Shown here piece after piece: positions 55,633 to 64,000 of a DNA stretch of 64,000 nucleotides. The DNA comes from Kitagawia praeruptora (taxonomy: Eukaryota; Streptophyta; Magnoliopsida; Apiales; Apiaceae). Positions within the stretch are counted from its first letter, which is position 1. Each line of letters starts with the position of its first letter. Where the stretch lies: the NCBI GenBank assembly GCA_037693485.1, contig CM075348.1, positions 29,878,501 through 29,942,500 on the forward strand. The letters are read 5' to 3'. Below the pieces are notes generated by a model. That model ran no database searches and had not been told where the DNA came from. It saw only the letters and a program-made list of their open reading frames with translations. Position numbers and translations under genes: made by a program.

Positions 55633-58600
55633 ATGTCTAAGACTCAAACGATGGATGTTAACAAGATGAAGAATGGATCTGGATCCATAGGCTTGACCTA
55701 CCCAACGTTAACAAAGAACAACTACACGACTTGGGCCCTCAAGATGAAGGTGTTCATGCAAGCACAGGGGGTATGGAATGCTGTGGAACCAAGTGATGAA
55801 AAGGCTGCTATCGAAGAAAAGAGTGATAAGGTGGCAATGGCTATGATATATCAGGGATTACCTGAAGACGTGCTGCTATCAGTGGCTGAAAAGAAAACGG
55901 CAAAAGAAATCTGGGAGGCTATAAAGACTCTATGTCAGGGCTCAGATCGAGTGAAGACTGTTCGAATTCAAACTCTAAAGTCTGAGTTTGAGACAATGCA
56001 TATGAAAGAGAACGAACAAATTGATGAATTCTTCATGAAAATGAACGGTGTGGTGACAAACATAAGGGCTCTCGGTGAAAAAATGGCAGAATCATATGTT
56101 GTAAAGAAGTTTTTGAGGGGCGTCCCCTCTAAATTTCTACAAATAACTTCTACTATGGAGCAATTTGGTGATCTTGAAAAAATGACCTTGGAAGAAGCTG
56201 TGGGTTCTCTCAAAGCTCATGAAGAACGACTGAAAGGGAAAACTGAGATGAATGAAAGTCAGTTGTTACTCACTAAGGAGGAATGGGCTAAACGTGAGAG
56301 CAACGAAGAAAAATTATTGTTGACTAAAGAAGAATGGATTAAACGTACTAAGGCTGAGGGAACATCGAACTTCAGAAACAAAGAAGGATATGACAAGAGT
56401 TCAATAAAATGTTACAACTGTAACATCTATGGGCATTATGCTGCGGAATGCCGTAAGCCCAAGAGGGTTCGAAATCGGAGACAGGAGGCAAATATGGCTA
56501 TAGTAGAAGACGATGAACCTGCCTTGTTACTTGCAAAGTTTGAGAAGGAGAAATCAGAATCAATGTTGCTCAGTGAAGAACGTGTGGTACCAACATTGAT
56601 GCCACAAAATGAAAGGAAGACAAGTGATTCAAATCTATGGTACCTTGATAACGGAGCAAGCAACCACATGACTGGCAACAAATCCAAATTTGCAGAACTC
56701 GACGAAAGCATAACTGGTCAGGTACGTTTTGGAGATGTATCTACTGTGAAAATCGAAGGAAAAGGGACAATTATGCTACTGTGTAAAAATGGAGAAGAAA
56801 GAGCTCTACGAGAGGTATTTTATATTCCAAGTTTGAGTAGCAATATAATTAGTCTCGGTCAAATGTCTGAAAATGGTGATAGAGTTGTGCTTAGAGGTGA
56901 GTTTTTGTGGGTCTTTGATAAACAAGAACGTCTCCTGATGAAAGTGAAACGTTCACAAAATAGACTGTATAGAATTATCATTGAAACCAAGAAACATGTC
57001 TGTTTAATGTCTACTGTGGACGAGGTTTCGAAGTTGTGGCACAAGCGACTTGGACATGTGAATTATCAGGCCATGTCATTAATGTCAAGAAGTAAAATGG
57101 TAAAGGGGTTGCCAAGCATACAACAACCAAAAGAGGTGTGCAATGGTTGTCTACTGTCAAAACAGACAAGAAAACAAATTCCAAACAAATCCAACTTTAG
57201 TGCCCAGAAAGTGTTGGAGCTAGTTCATGGAGACTTATGTGGTCCAATTAACCCTGCTACAAACTCTGGCTACAGGTATTTCTTTCTTCTTGTGGATGAT
57301 TATAGTCGTTATATGTGGGTGTATTTTCTCAGAAATAAAAATGAAGCACTCAAAGCATTTAAAGTTTTTCGAGCAACTGTTGAGAAAGAGTCAGAAAAAA
57401 GTGTGAAAGTATTCAGGACGGACCGTGGAGGTGAATTTGGGTCAAGTGAATTCAAAGAGTATTGTGCAGGAGCAGGGATAGAAAGACATTACACCACACC
57501 TTACACCCCTCAACAAAATGGGGTGGTGGAACGTCGTAATAGGACCGTTGTTGAGATGGCAAGGAGCAGTCTGAAGGAAATGAATTTGCCAGCAAGATTA
57601 TGGGGTGAAGCAGTGAGAAATGCGATGTACATATTGAACAGAGTTGCCACTCGAGCTTTAACTGGACATACCCCATTTGAAGCTTGGTATGATAAGAAGC
57701 CAGATGTCAGTCACATTCGAGTCTTTGGATGTCTTGCACACATGAAGATTCCAAGCAATCAAACAACAAAGCTAGATGATCGCAGTACGATGGTTGTTAA
57801 TCGTGGTCGAGAATCAGGCACCAAAGGCTATCGCTTGTATGATCCCATTGGTGAAAGAATTTGCATTAGCCGTGATGTTGTTTTTGAAGAAGCCAGGCCA
57901 TGGAGTTGGAATGAAAAGGAAGGTAGTGAAACAGTTCAAATACAGTTTCCAGCTATGAATGTGGATCAGTCAAACGAAGAAAGTATGGTGGACGACTGGA
58001 TGAACAGAGAAACTGAAGACACAGAAACTGAAGACACAGAAACTAATGGATCAAATACACCATTAAATACACCCTTGTCTCAATCCACAAGCACGAGAAT
58101 TAACAGGGATGATTATGATGGCAGCACAGAACCGAAGAAATTCAGATCACTAATTGATATCTATGATAATACAGATAAAGTGATACTGGATGAAGAACTA
58201 TATCTCATGGGGGTCGAAGAGCCATCAAATTTTAAACAAGCAGTAAAAGATATTAACTGGAAGAAAGCTATGAAACAAGAGTTGGATTCGATTGAAGCTA
58301 ACAAAACATGGAAGTTGGTGACATTACCACCTGGGCACAAAGCTATAGACTTGAAATGGATCTTCAAACTAAAGAAAGATGCAGAAGGAAGAATCATAAA
58401 GCATAAAACTCGTTTGGTCGCGAAAGGATATGTTCAAGAGTATGGTGTCGATTTTGATGAAGTCTATGCACCGGTTACTCGACTTGAAACAGTAAGACTT
58501 CTGTTGGCATTGGCTGCAAAATCAGAATGGGAAGTTCACCATCTAGATGTAAAGACGGCCTTCTTGAATGGTGATTTAAAGGAAGAGGTGTACATCTCAC

Positions 58601-59751
58601 AACCTGAAGGGTTCGAACTGAATGGACAGGAAAACAAGGTTTACAAGTTGTTGAAGGCTCTATACGGATTGAGGCAGGCACCTCGTGCATGGTATGCGAA
58701 ATTAAATGCAAGTTTAGAGAGCCTTGGTTTCAGCAGGAGTCCATCTGAACATGCAGTATATGCAAAGAGGGAAGGGAAAGAGAGCATAATTGTGGCAGTG
58801 TACGTCGATGACATTCTCGTTACAAGTTCTAAAGTGTCAATGATCGAAAAATTCAAGCAACAAATGAAGCAAATGTTTGAGATGAGTGACATGGGGAAAC
58901 TAAGTTATTATCTTGGCATTGAAGTTAAACAGGGAGAAGGATTTATCGAGTTAAAACAAGCTGGCTATGCACGGAAACTTTTGGAAAAGGCGGGTTTACA
59001 GGACTGCAATCCAGTTAAGTTTCCTATGGATTTGAAAGAAAGCATCAATCGAGATGAGGGTGGTGAAGCTGTAAATGCTACAGAGTATAAAAGTATAATA
59101 GGAGGTCTTCGATATTTGGTCCATACTCGACCAGATATCGCGTTCTCGGTTGGGATTTTGAGTAGACACATGGAAAGGCCAACAAAGATGCACCAGAATG
59201 CTGCTAAAAGGGTTCTAAGATACGTAAAGGGTACATTGGAGTTTGGCTTAGTGTATTCAAAGGACAGTAGCATTAACCTGTTCTCAGACAGCGACTTAGG
59301 GGGTGATTTGGATGACAGACGAAGTACTGGTGGTATGGTGTTCTACTTGAATGAAAGTATAATCACTTGGGTATCTCAAAAACAAAGATGCATTGCTTTA
59401 TCATCATGTGAAGCAAAGTTTATGGCTGCTACTTCTGCTGCTTGTCAAGGGATTTGGCTTCGAAATGTACTAAGTCAAATAACGAATGATCATTTGGGTC
59501 CAGTTGTATTGTGCATTGATAATAGGTCGGCGATTGATCTTGCAAAGAACCCTATGTTTCATGGTAGGAGCAAACATATTGATGTTCGATTTCATTTCAT
59601 CAGAGAGTGCGTGGAACGAGGTGAGGTGATCTTAAAACATGTTAGCAGTGTTGATCAACGTGCAGATATTATGACTAAAGCTCTGGCAGTGAATAAATTT
59701 GAGAAGATGCGCAATCTTCTTGGAGTCAAGAAACTGGTCGAACATGTTTGA
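55633..59751 (+). CDS. Ty1/copia gag-pol polyprotein, uninterrupted
   Basis: 1372 aa from the ATG at 55633, 17 bp after the PBS. Gag capsid region 1-230 (YTTWALKMKVFMQAQGVWNA at the start) contains a short duplicated segment (LLLTKEEWAKRESNEEK then LLLTKEEWIKRT). Zinc knuckle at C260. Protease D339 in LDNGASNHM. Integrase zinc-binding H470, H475, C503 and C506; catalytic D534, D597, E633 (spacing 62 and 35). Reverse transcriptase YVDD at 1057-1060. RNase H near 1210 has SDSDLGGD where most copia elements have W for L. The order integrase before RT defines Ty1/copia. All active-site motifs are present; activity is likely but not shown. Confidence 0.96.
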   Translation: MSKTQTMDVNKMKNGSGSIGLTYPTLTKNNYTTWALKMKVFMQAQGVWNAVEPSDEKAAIEEKSDKVAMAMIYQGLPEDVLLSVAEKKTAKEIWEAIKTLCQGSDRVKTVRIQTLKSEFETMHMKENEQIDEFFMKMNGVVTNIRALGEKMAESYVVKKFLRGVPSKFLQITSTMEQFGDLEKMTLEEAVGSLKAHEERLKGKTEMNESQLLLTKEEWAKRESNEEKLLLTKEEWIKRTKAEGTSNFRNKEGYDKSSIKCYNCNIYGHYAAECRKPKRVRNRRQEANMAIVEDDEPALLLAKFEKEKSESMLLSEERVVPTLMPQNERKTSDSNLWYLDNGASNHMTGNKSKFAELDESITGQVRFGDVSTVKIEGKGTIMLLCKNGEERALREVFYIPSLSSNIISLGQMSENGDRVVLRGEFLWVFDKQERLLMKVKRSQNRLYRIIIETKKHVCLMSTVDEVSKLWHKRLGHVNYQAMSLMSRSKMVKGLPSIQQPKEVCNGCLLSKQTRKQIPNKSNFSAQKVLELVHGDLCGPINPATNSGYRYFFLLVDDYSRYMWVYFLRNKNEALKAFKVFRATVEKESEKSVKVFRTDRGGEFGSSEFKEYCAGAGIERHYTTPYTPQQNGVVERRNRTVVEMARSSLKEMNLPARLWGEAVRNAMYILNRVATRALTGHTPFEAWYDKKPDVSHIRVFGCLAHMKIPSNQTTKLDDRSTMVVNRGRESGTKGYRLYDPIGERICISRDVVFEEARPWSWNEKEGSETVQIQFPAMNVDQSNEESMVDDWMNRETEDTETEDTETNGSNTPLNTPLSQSTSTRINRDDYDGSTEPKKFRSLIDIYDNTDKVILDEELYLMGVEEPSNFKQAVKDINWKKAMKQELDSIEANKTWKLVTLPPGHKAIDLKWIFKLKKDAEGRIIKHKTRLVAKGYVQEYGVDFDEVYAPVTRLETVRLLLALAAKSEWEVHHLDVKTAFLNGDLKEEVYISQPEGFELNGQENKVYKLLKALYGLRQAPRAWYAKLNASLESLGFSRSPSEHAVYAKREGKESIIVAVYVDDILVTSSKVSMIEKFKQQMKQMFEMSDMGKLSYYLGIEVKQGEGFIELKQAGYARKLLEKAGLQDCNPVKFPMDLKESINRDEGGEAVNATEYKSIIGGLRYLVHTRPDIAFSVGILSRHMERPTKMHQNAAKRVLRYVKGTLEFGLVYSKDSSINLFSDSDLGGDLDDRRSTGGMVFYLNESIITWVSQKQRCIALSSCEAKFMAATSAACQGIWLRNVLSQITNDHLGPVVLCIDNRSAIDLAKNPMFHGRSKHIDVRFHFIRECVERGEVILKHVSSVDQRADIMTKALAVNKFEKMRNLLGVKKLVEHV

Positions 59752-59752
59752 G

Positions 59753-59766
59753 ATTAAGGGGGTGAT
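59753..59766 (+). other. Polypurine tract of copia element
   Basis: TTAAGGGGGTGATT directly before the 3' LTR. Confidence 0.8.
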
Positions 59767-60092
59767 TGTTGGAGATTGTAATCTCAAACAATTATTTCAG
59801 AGATTGGTTTGTTTTATTTACTTTATGTTGTTTGAATTAGTCATTTGTTTCTAGAATAAGTATGTGTAGTGTTGGAGTAATTATTGGAATCAGTCGATTT
59901 GGTGTTGGTCTGGTTGATCTCAATCAGATGATTTAGTTGATCTCATGTCCTGGTTTGTAGGCATTGAGTGTGGATCTTTTCTGTATTTATTTGGACTTCC
60001 AGTATTGAATAAAATGAGTCATCAGACAAAGCAATGTTTAGCTTCTCTTTTCTCTGTTAATTCAAACACATAGTATATCTATATTGTCAAGA
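59767..60092 (+). repeat. 3' LTR of copia element
   Basis: 326 bp; differs from the 5' LTR near 59826 (A/T) and 59895 (T/C). Confidence 0.93.
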
Positions 60093-60097
60093 AGGTC

Positions 60098-60299
60098 TGC
60101 ATTAGGTTCTTAGTCTCACAGGCACTGTCAGATTTAATATTCTTTTAACTAAGTTTACTCATCCTTGGCAACAACCATCTTTCTTTCCGCAGCTTGCTTA
60201 TGAACAAAATGAAAAGCATTGGCAATGCTGCATACAACTACGAAAAACATGATTTTGGCAGAGGTAGGTAGTTCCAACTTATTGCAGAAAATTTGTGGT
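60098..60299. other. Flank of the copia insertion, unassigned
   Basis: No gene recognised. It may belong to the same copia remnant as the next feature. Confidence 0.4.
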
Positions 60300-60480
60300 T
60301 TATGATGACATGAAGTTCCCGAAGCAAATTAGTTTTCCAGCCAACGCAGTGACAACAACATAGTACTAAGCCTTTGTGGAAGAACAAGCAACAACTTTTT
60401 GTTTCTTCGGTGACCAACTAATGGGAGTACCCTAATAAACATTGTAACATGTAGTAGATGTACTCTCAACTAAATTATAA
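60300..60480 (-). pseudogene. Degenerate Ty1/copia RNase H fragment
   Basis: The minus strand reads PISWSPKKQKVVACSSTKA, the conserved copia RNase H motif, followed by stops. It is a small remnant on the strand opposite to the intact copia element. Confidence 0.75.
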
Positions 60481-61008
60481 GTGGAGCTGGGATAGTAGGC
60501 GTCCATTTTTTTCTATCTTTTACACGTTACTTGCAATATTGCATAATCGCTTCCTGCATGTCGTAATTTTTTCCTTTTTCTTTTTGAATTTCTAGCCAAT
60601 ACGTTCCAGCTCTGTGGTTGTCCGTTCTGTTAAAACTCAAAAGCCTCCCTGAATATAATCATAATAATTTGTCCTCTACGAATAATTAAATTGTACCCTC
60701 CTTTTAGGATCACATATTATTGAAATTTTTTCGTAATAATATAAATCTAATGTGTGTTGAACTAATAGAACAAAATTATATATGCACTTATTGGTTATCC
60801 GGCCTTCTGTGATTATAAGGTCTAAAGTTCTCAGTGTCTTGTATGTTAGTTAGATATGCTGAAGGTGAGGTCAAAAGCTTATTTTGGTGTACATAGTTAT
60901 CGAAAAAAGTGAAATACATCCTCTTCTCACATTTGAATAAATAACTTAATTTAATTTTTCATGTTGGATCGAAAGAATAAAATAACTTCAACTTAGTGGC
61001 ATATTAGT
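60481..61008. other. Unassigned AT-rich stretch
   Basis: No gene or repeat end is recognised. Confidence 0.4.
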
Positions 61009-62215
61009 AGAAATAGCTTATAACCTATGCACGGATTTTTTTATATTTAATAAATTTTACTTTATATTATAATTATATTTTTGTATAATCATTATTTATA
61101 ATATTTTATTTTAATTTTAATTTAAATTATTTAATATAAATTTAATTAATGAAATACATGATTTAAAACTTATATTATAAAATTTTAAAATAAATATGTC
61201 GTTGATGGGGTTCGAACCTTGATTTAGTAAAATAATTTAATTAAATAATATATTTAATCATTAGAACTAACGGTTCTGATTTTTTACTAAAAATCTAACG
61301 GTCATTATTCGTAATATACGAATTTCCATTATAATTTGTTAGTGATTAAAAGATATGGTGTGATATCTTTGGGTATATATTAATTATTGTAAGCTTATGT
61401 TTTAAATTAAAAGTTAATATGTTTTAATTAGATAAGAAATATTATTGATTGGAAGGCATGATAGGTGTTTATAATAATTAGGATGACCGTACCAAAAATT
61501 GATTATATAATGTTTTTATATAATCATTATTTTTAATAATTTTAATTTAATATACTCATGTTTATGGATTATGCTAATCTTTCCTTATTATAAACAACAT
61601 ATACAAATTTTTAATATATTTTATTAAGTATTGAAAAATATGGTGTGATACTTTCGGGTATATATTAATGATTGTAAGATTAATTTCAAATAAAAAAGGT
61701 AACGTGTTTTAATTCGAAGGAAATATTAATGATTAGAAGATATAATACGACTGATGTTTTTAGGTCTTTATAAAATGTAATATTTTCAACTAAATGTAAA
61801 TGTGAAAAAGGCAATCGATTAATTAACATTAATTTTTATTTAATATTACAATTATGTTTTTACATAATTATTATTTTTAATTTTAATTTAATATAATTTA
61901 ATATGCTCATGCTTGCGGATTATATTTCCTTATTATAAACAACGTTTACGGATTTTTAATATATTTTATTAATAATTGAAAAATATGGTATGATATTTTT
62001 GGGTATACATTTTAGTAAATTAATTTAACCATATATTATATCTAATTATTAGATCTAACGGTTCTAATTTTTAACTAAAAATCTAACGGTCATTATTCAA
62101 TAAATGTTTTTGTACTTCGATTTTATTCAAACTCAATAAATTTGGTTTTATATGTTACCGAATTCGAGTTTAAAAAAATATATGTCCTATAATATATTTA
62201 TATATTACTTAAAGC

Positions 62216-62480
62216 ATCTTCATTGGTGTTGCTTAAAAATGGTTGGCTAAATTATATAAATATATATTATGTAAAATTTGTCCAACACATTGTGTTGTGA
62301 TGGGATTGGCTATATTGATTGACTATGTTTTAAAAATGTTACGTTATTATTAATTCAAGTTGTTATAAATAGAATATATTATTTTAATATGGTGGGAGAT
62401 GATGTAAAAATATTGCTACAGACCTTACAGGTTTGCCAAATATAGCCAATATAAAAGAAATATAGCCAATATAAAAGAGT
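62216..62480. mobile_element. Remnant of a Tourist-like MITE
   Basis: Starts TAAAGCATCTTCATTGG and contains 'ggctatattgattgactatg', 'gaccttacaggtt' and 'atagccaat', matching the inverse of the MITE at 29748-30141. The right end is not clear. Confidence 0.5.
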
Positions 62481-62708
62481 AATAGAGAACTAAAATAATT
62501 TTCCAAAAATGTCCCTTGAAAAGGTAAGAAATAATTTTCCTTTTTATCATGTACTTGTAAAACTATTTTCTTTTAGCTGAAAAATTTAATTTGTTAATTA
62601 TTAAGAACTATAATATCGTTATTTTATTTTATAAAATAGAATTACATGTTTTTACCAATAATAAATATTTAAGTAAGAATAATTAATTAAAAAAATCAAG
62701 TTTGAAAA

Positions 62709-63330
62709 TGAGATATTTTAGTTAGAAAATATAGAAAAGATATTATCTTTTAACTTAAAAAGGTTATCAATTAGCTATTAGTAATTTTAATATTATTAGT
62801 TTATTTCATTAATTAGAACGGCCGTATTTTTGAAAAGAAGATTTTAGTTAGAAAAGTTGCAAAAGGTAATAGCTGAAAAAGGTACTCCAATTTGGTTAGT
62901 TATTATTTAGGAGAATATAAGATATTTTAATTATAAAATATATAAGATATATTACCTTTTAGCTGGAAAAGTTAATCACTCAGTTATTATTAATTATAAT
63001 ATTATTAGTTTATTTAATTAATTCGAATATCCATATTTTGGAAACAAGATATTTTAGTTAGAAAAGATAGAAAAAGTAATTGGTTATTTATTAATATTAT
63101 TAATTTATTTCATTAATTAGTACGTCTATATTTTTGGAATCAAGATATTTTAGTTAGAAAAATTAGAAAAGGTAATAGCTAAAAAAAATCGGTTAGTTAT
63201 TAATATTATTAGTTTATTTCATTAATTATAACATCTATATTATTAGAAAGAAGATATTTTAGTTAAAAAATTAGAAAAGATAATAGCTGAAAAAGTTAAT
63301 TGGTTAATTATTATTTAGGAAAAGTGTTGG
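62709..63330. repeat. Degenerate tandem array, about six ~80-130 bp units
   Basis: 'gatattttagttagaaaa' (or a variant) starts units at about 62711, 62840, 62918, 63048, 63143 and 63253. Most continue with 'taatagctgaaaaagtta', 'ggttagttatta', 'atattattagtttatttcatt' and 'aattag'. Confidence 0.75.
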
Positions 63331-63383
63331 GAAGAGCTGCGGAAACAATTGAATAAGGTAAGTCCTTTATAATATAGTATAGA

Positions 63384-64000
63384 TTACAACTGTTACTCTC
63401 TTTAAATTAATTAAATACATGTCATGAATCTATACTCTTTATTAAAATAATAAACCCCTTTAATGGTATTAGCTTATAACTCGTGCAACACACTCTTTCT
63501 TTTCTAATATCTATAATTATCCAATTTTTTTAATATTTATATATTATTAATTTACAAATCAAATTATTGTTAAAATTTTATATATATATATATATATATA
63601 AGATTTTACACGTTCAATTTAATATTTTTGCTCTACCTTGAATTCTTAAAATTTGTTTTGAATTAATAAATTGGTTTTCTACTTTAAATAAGATTATCAA
63701 TGTAGGTGTTCTACAACGAATAGGATTAATGTAAAATTTATAATTATATTTTTTATTAAGATTTTAAGTATTTCCATTTCGATAATAATTGTTAAATCAT
63801 CACTAAATTAAAGATAATTTTATGACCTTCGTGTGGGCTGTAAAATAATCGAAATCTGATTTCAAAATCTCAAGATAGAGGCCAAATAGTAAATATGTAT
63901 TTTTTGTAATATTAATAAATAAATAAATAAAATTCAATTTTATCCTTTTTTAATTATATCGTTTTTATATTATATTTTTCTTTTTAAGAATCAATTCTAA
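63384..64000. other. AT-rich end of window with Helitron-like end and LTR scrap
   Basis: 'agcttataactcgtgcaaca' at 63471-63490 resembles a reversed Helitron 3' tail. A (TA)n run lies at about 63578-63600. At 63826-63890 'ccttcgtgtgggctg' and 'tctcaagatagaggccaaa' resemble the LARD-family LTR. No gene. Confidence 0.4.

Larger units (their letters stand above)
55277..60092 (+). mobile_element. Young, intact Ty1/copia retrotransposon
   Basis: 4816 bp. LTRs of 326 bp at 55277-55602 and 59767-60092; TSD AGGTC (55272-55276, 60093-60097). The ends are TGTTGG...CAAGA, so the right end is not the usual CA. Two LTR differences are visible. It has a Met-tRNA PBS, one uninterrupted gag-pol ORF and a G5 polypurine tract, so it looks autonomous. 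Confidence 0.95.
61009..63383 (-). mobile_element. Possible Helitron or cluster of Helitron remnants
   Basis: On the minus strand it begins TCTATACTATATTATAAAGG (63383) and ends near a Helitron-like tail (AATCCGTGCATAGGTTATAAGC, about 61020). Words such as 'aacggttctgattttttact' and 'tgatatctttgggtatat' occur two or three times (61260/62040; 61350/61645/61985), so several copies may be joined. No Rep/helicase ORF. The CTRR end is degenerate. Confidence 0.4.

Noticed and set aside
61195..61225. 'ggggttcgaacc' resembling a tRNA T-arm
   Set aside because: No other tRNA parts nearby; the same words recur in Helitron-like sequence at 11395.

Overview
The window is plant nuclear DNA, almost certainly from a eudicot. 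It is AT-rich and made almost entirely of nested transposable elements. Evidence includes Ty3/gypsy Tat-lineage retrotransposons with an extra (archaeal-type) RNase H, Athila-like non-autonomous LTR elements, an intact Ty1/copia element, a CACTA transposon, Helitron-like ends, MITEs and a plant mobile domain fragment. I see no complete ordinary host gene and no rRNA or tRNA gene.

Layout. 1-616: diverged LTR fragment and unassigned DNA. 617-8692: Tat element 1 (minus strand), with a 5' LTR, broken gag and broken pol. 8693-12097: plant-mobile-domain pseudogene, tandem repeats, a terminal-repeat hairpin and a possible Helitron. 12098-27423: Tat element 2 (minus; LTRs matched, TSD ATTAT), decayed, carrying an antisense spliced gene (aORF) on the plus strand. 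A young Athila-like non-autonomous element, LARD-1 (12780-19540, TSD CTCGC), sits in the 5' leader of that aORF. 27424-33011: copia debris, a poly-A retroposon with a 17-bp TSD, MITEs and a nested palindrome. 33012-33950 and 55159-55258: a LINE-like tail split by Tat element 3 (33951-55153, plus strand, TSD GGTCT). Tat-3 has an uninterrupted 1373-aa pol and a well-preserved antisense aORF. Inside the Tat-3 gag leader sits LARD-2 (34551-46096, TSD AGATG; I see one difference between its LTRs), and inside LARD-2 sits a 4685-bp CACTA transposon (35990-40674, TSD CCT). 55277-60092: a young intact copia element. 60098-64000: copia debris, Helitron-like sequence with a degenerate tandem array, and MITE remnants.

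The most interesting object is the CACTA element. On its minus strand it carries exon-and-intron pieces of three unrelated host genes in a row: sucrose-phosphate synthase, an ECT/YTH-domain m6A-reader gene, and histidinol-phosphate aminotransferase. It is the innermost and so youngest layer of a four-deep nest (LINE, then Tat-3, then LARD-2, then CACTA). The homologous LARD-1 preserves the empty target site.

Second in interest is the antisense aORF of Tat-2 and Tat-3. Both copies have a 5'-UTR intron and short internal introns at matching positions, and each has a TATA-like motif upstream. In Tat-2 the 3' half of the aORF is duplicated in tandem, and LARD-1 has separated the TATA box from the transcript body.
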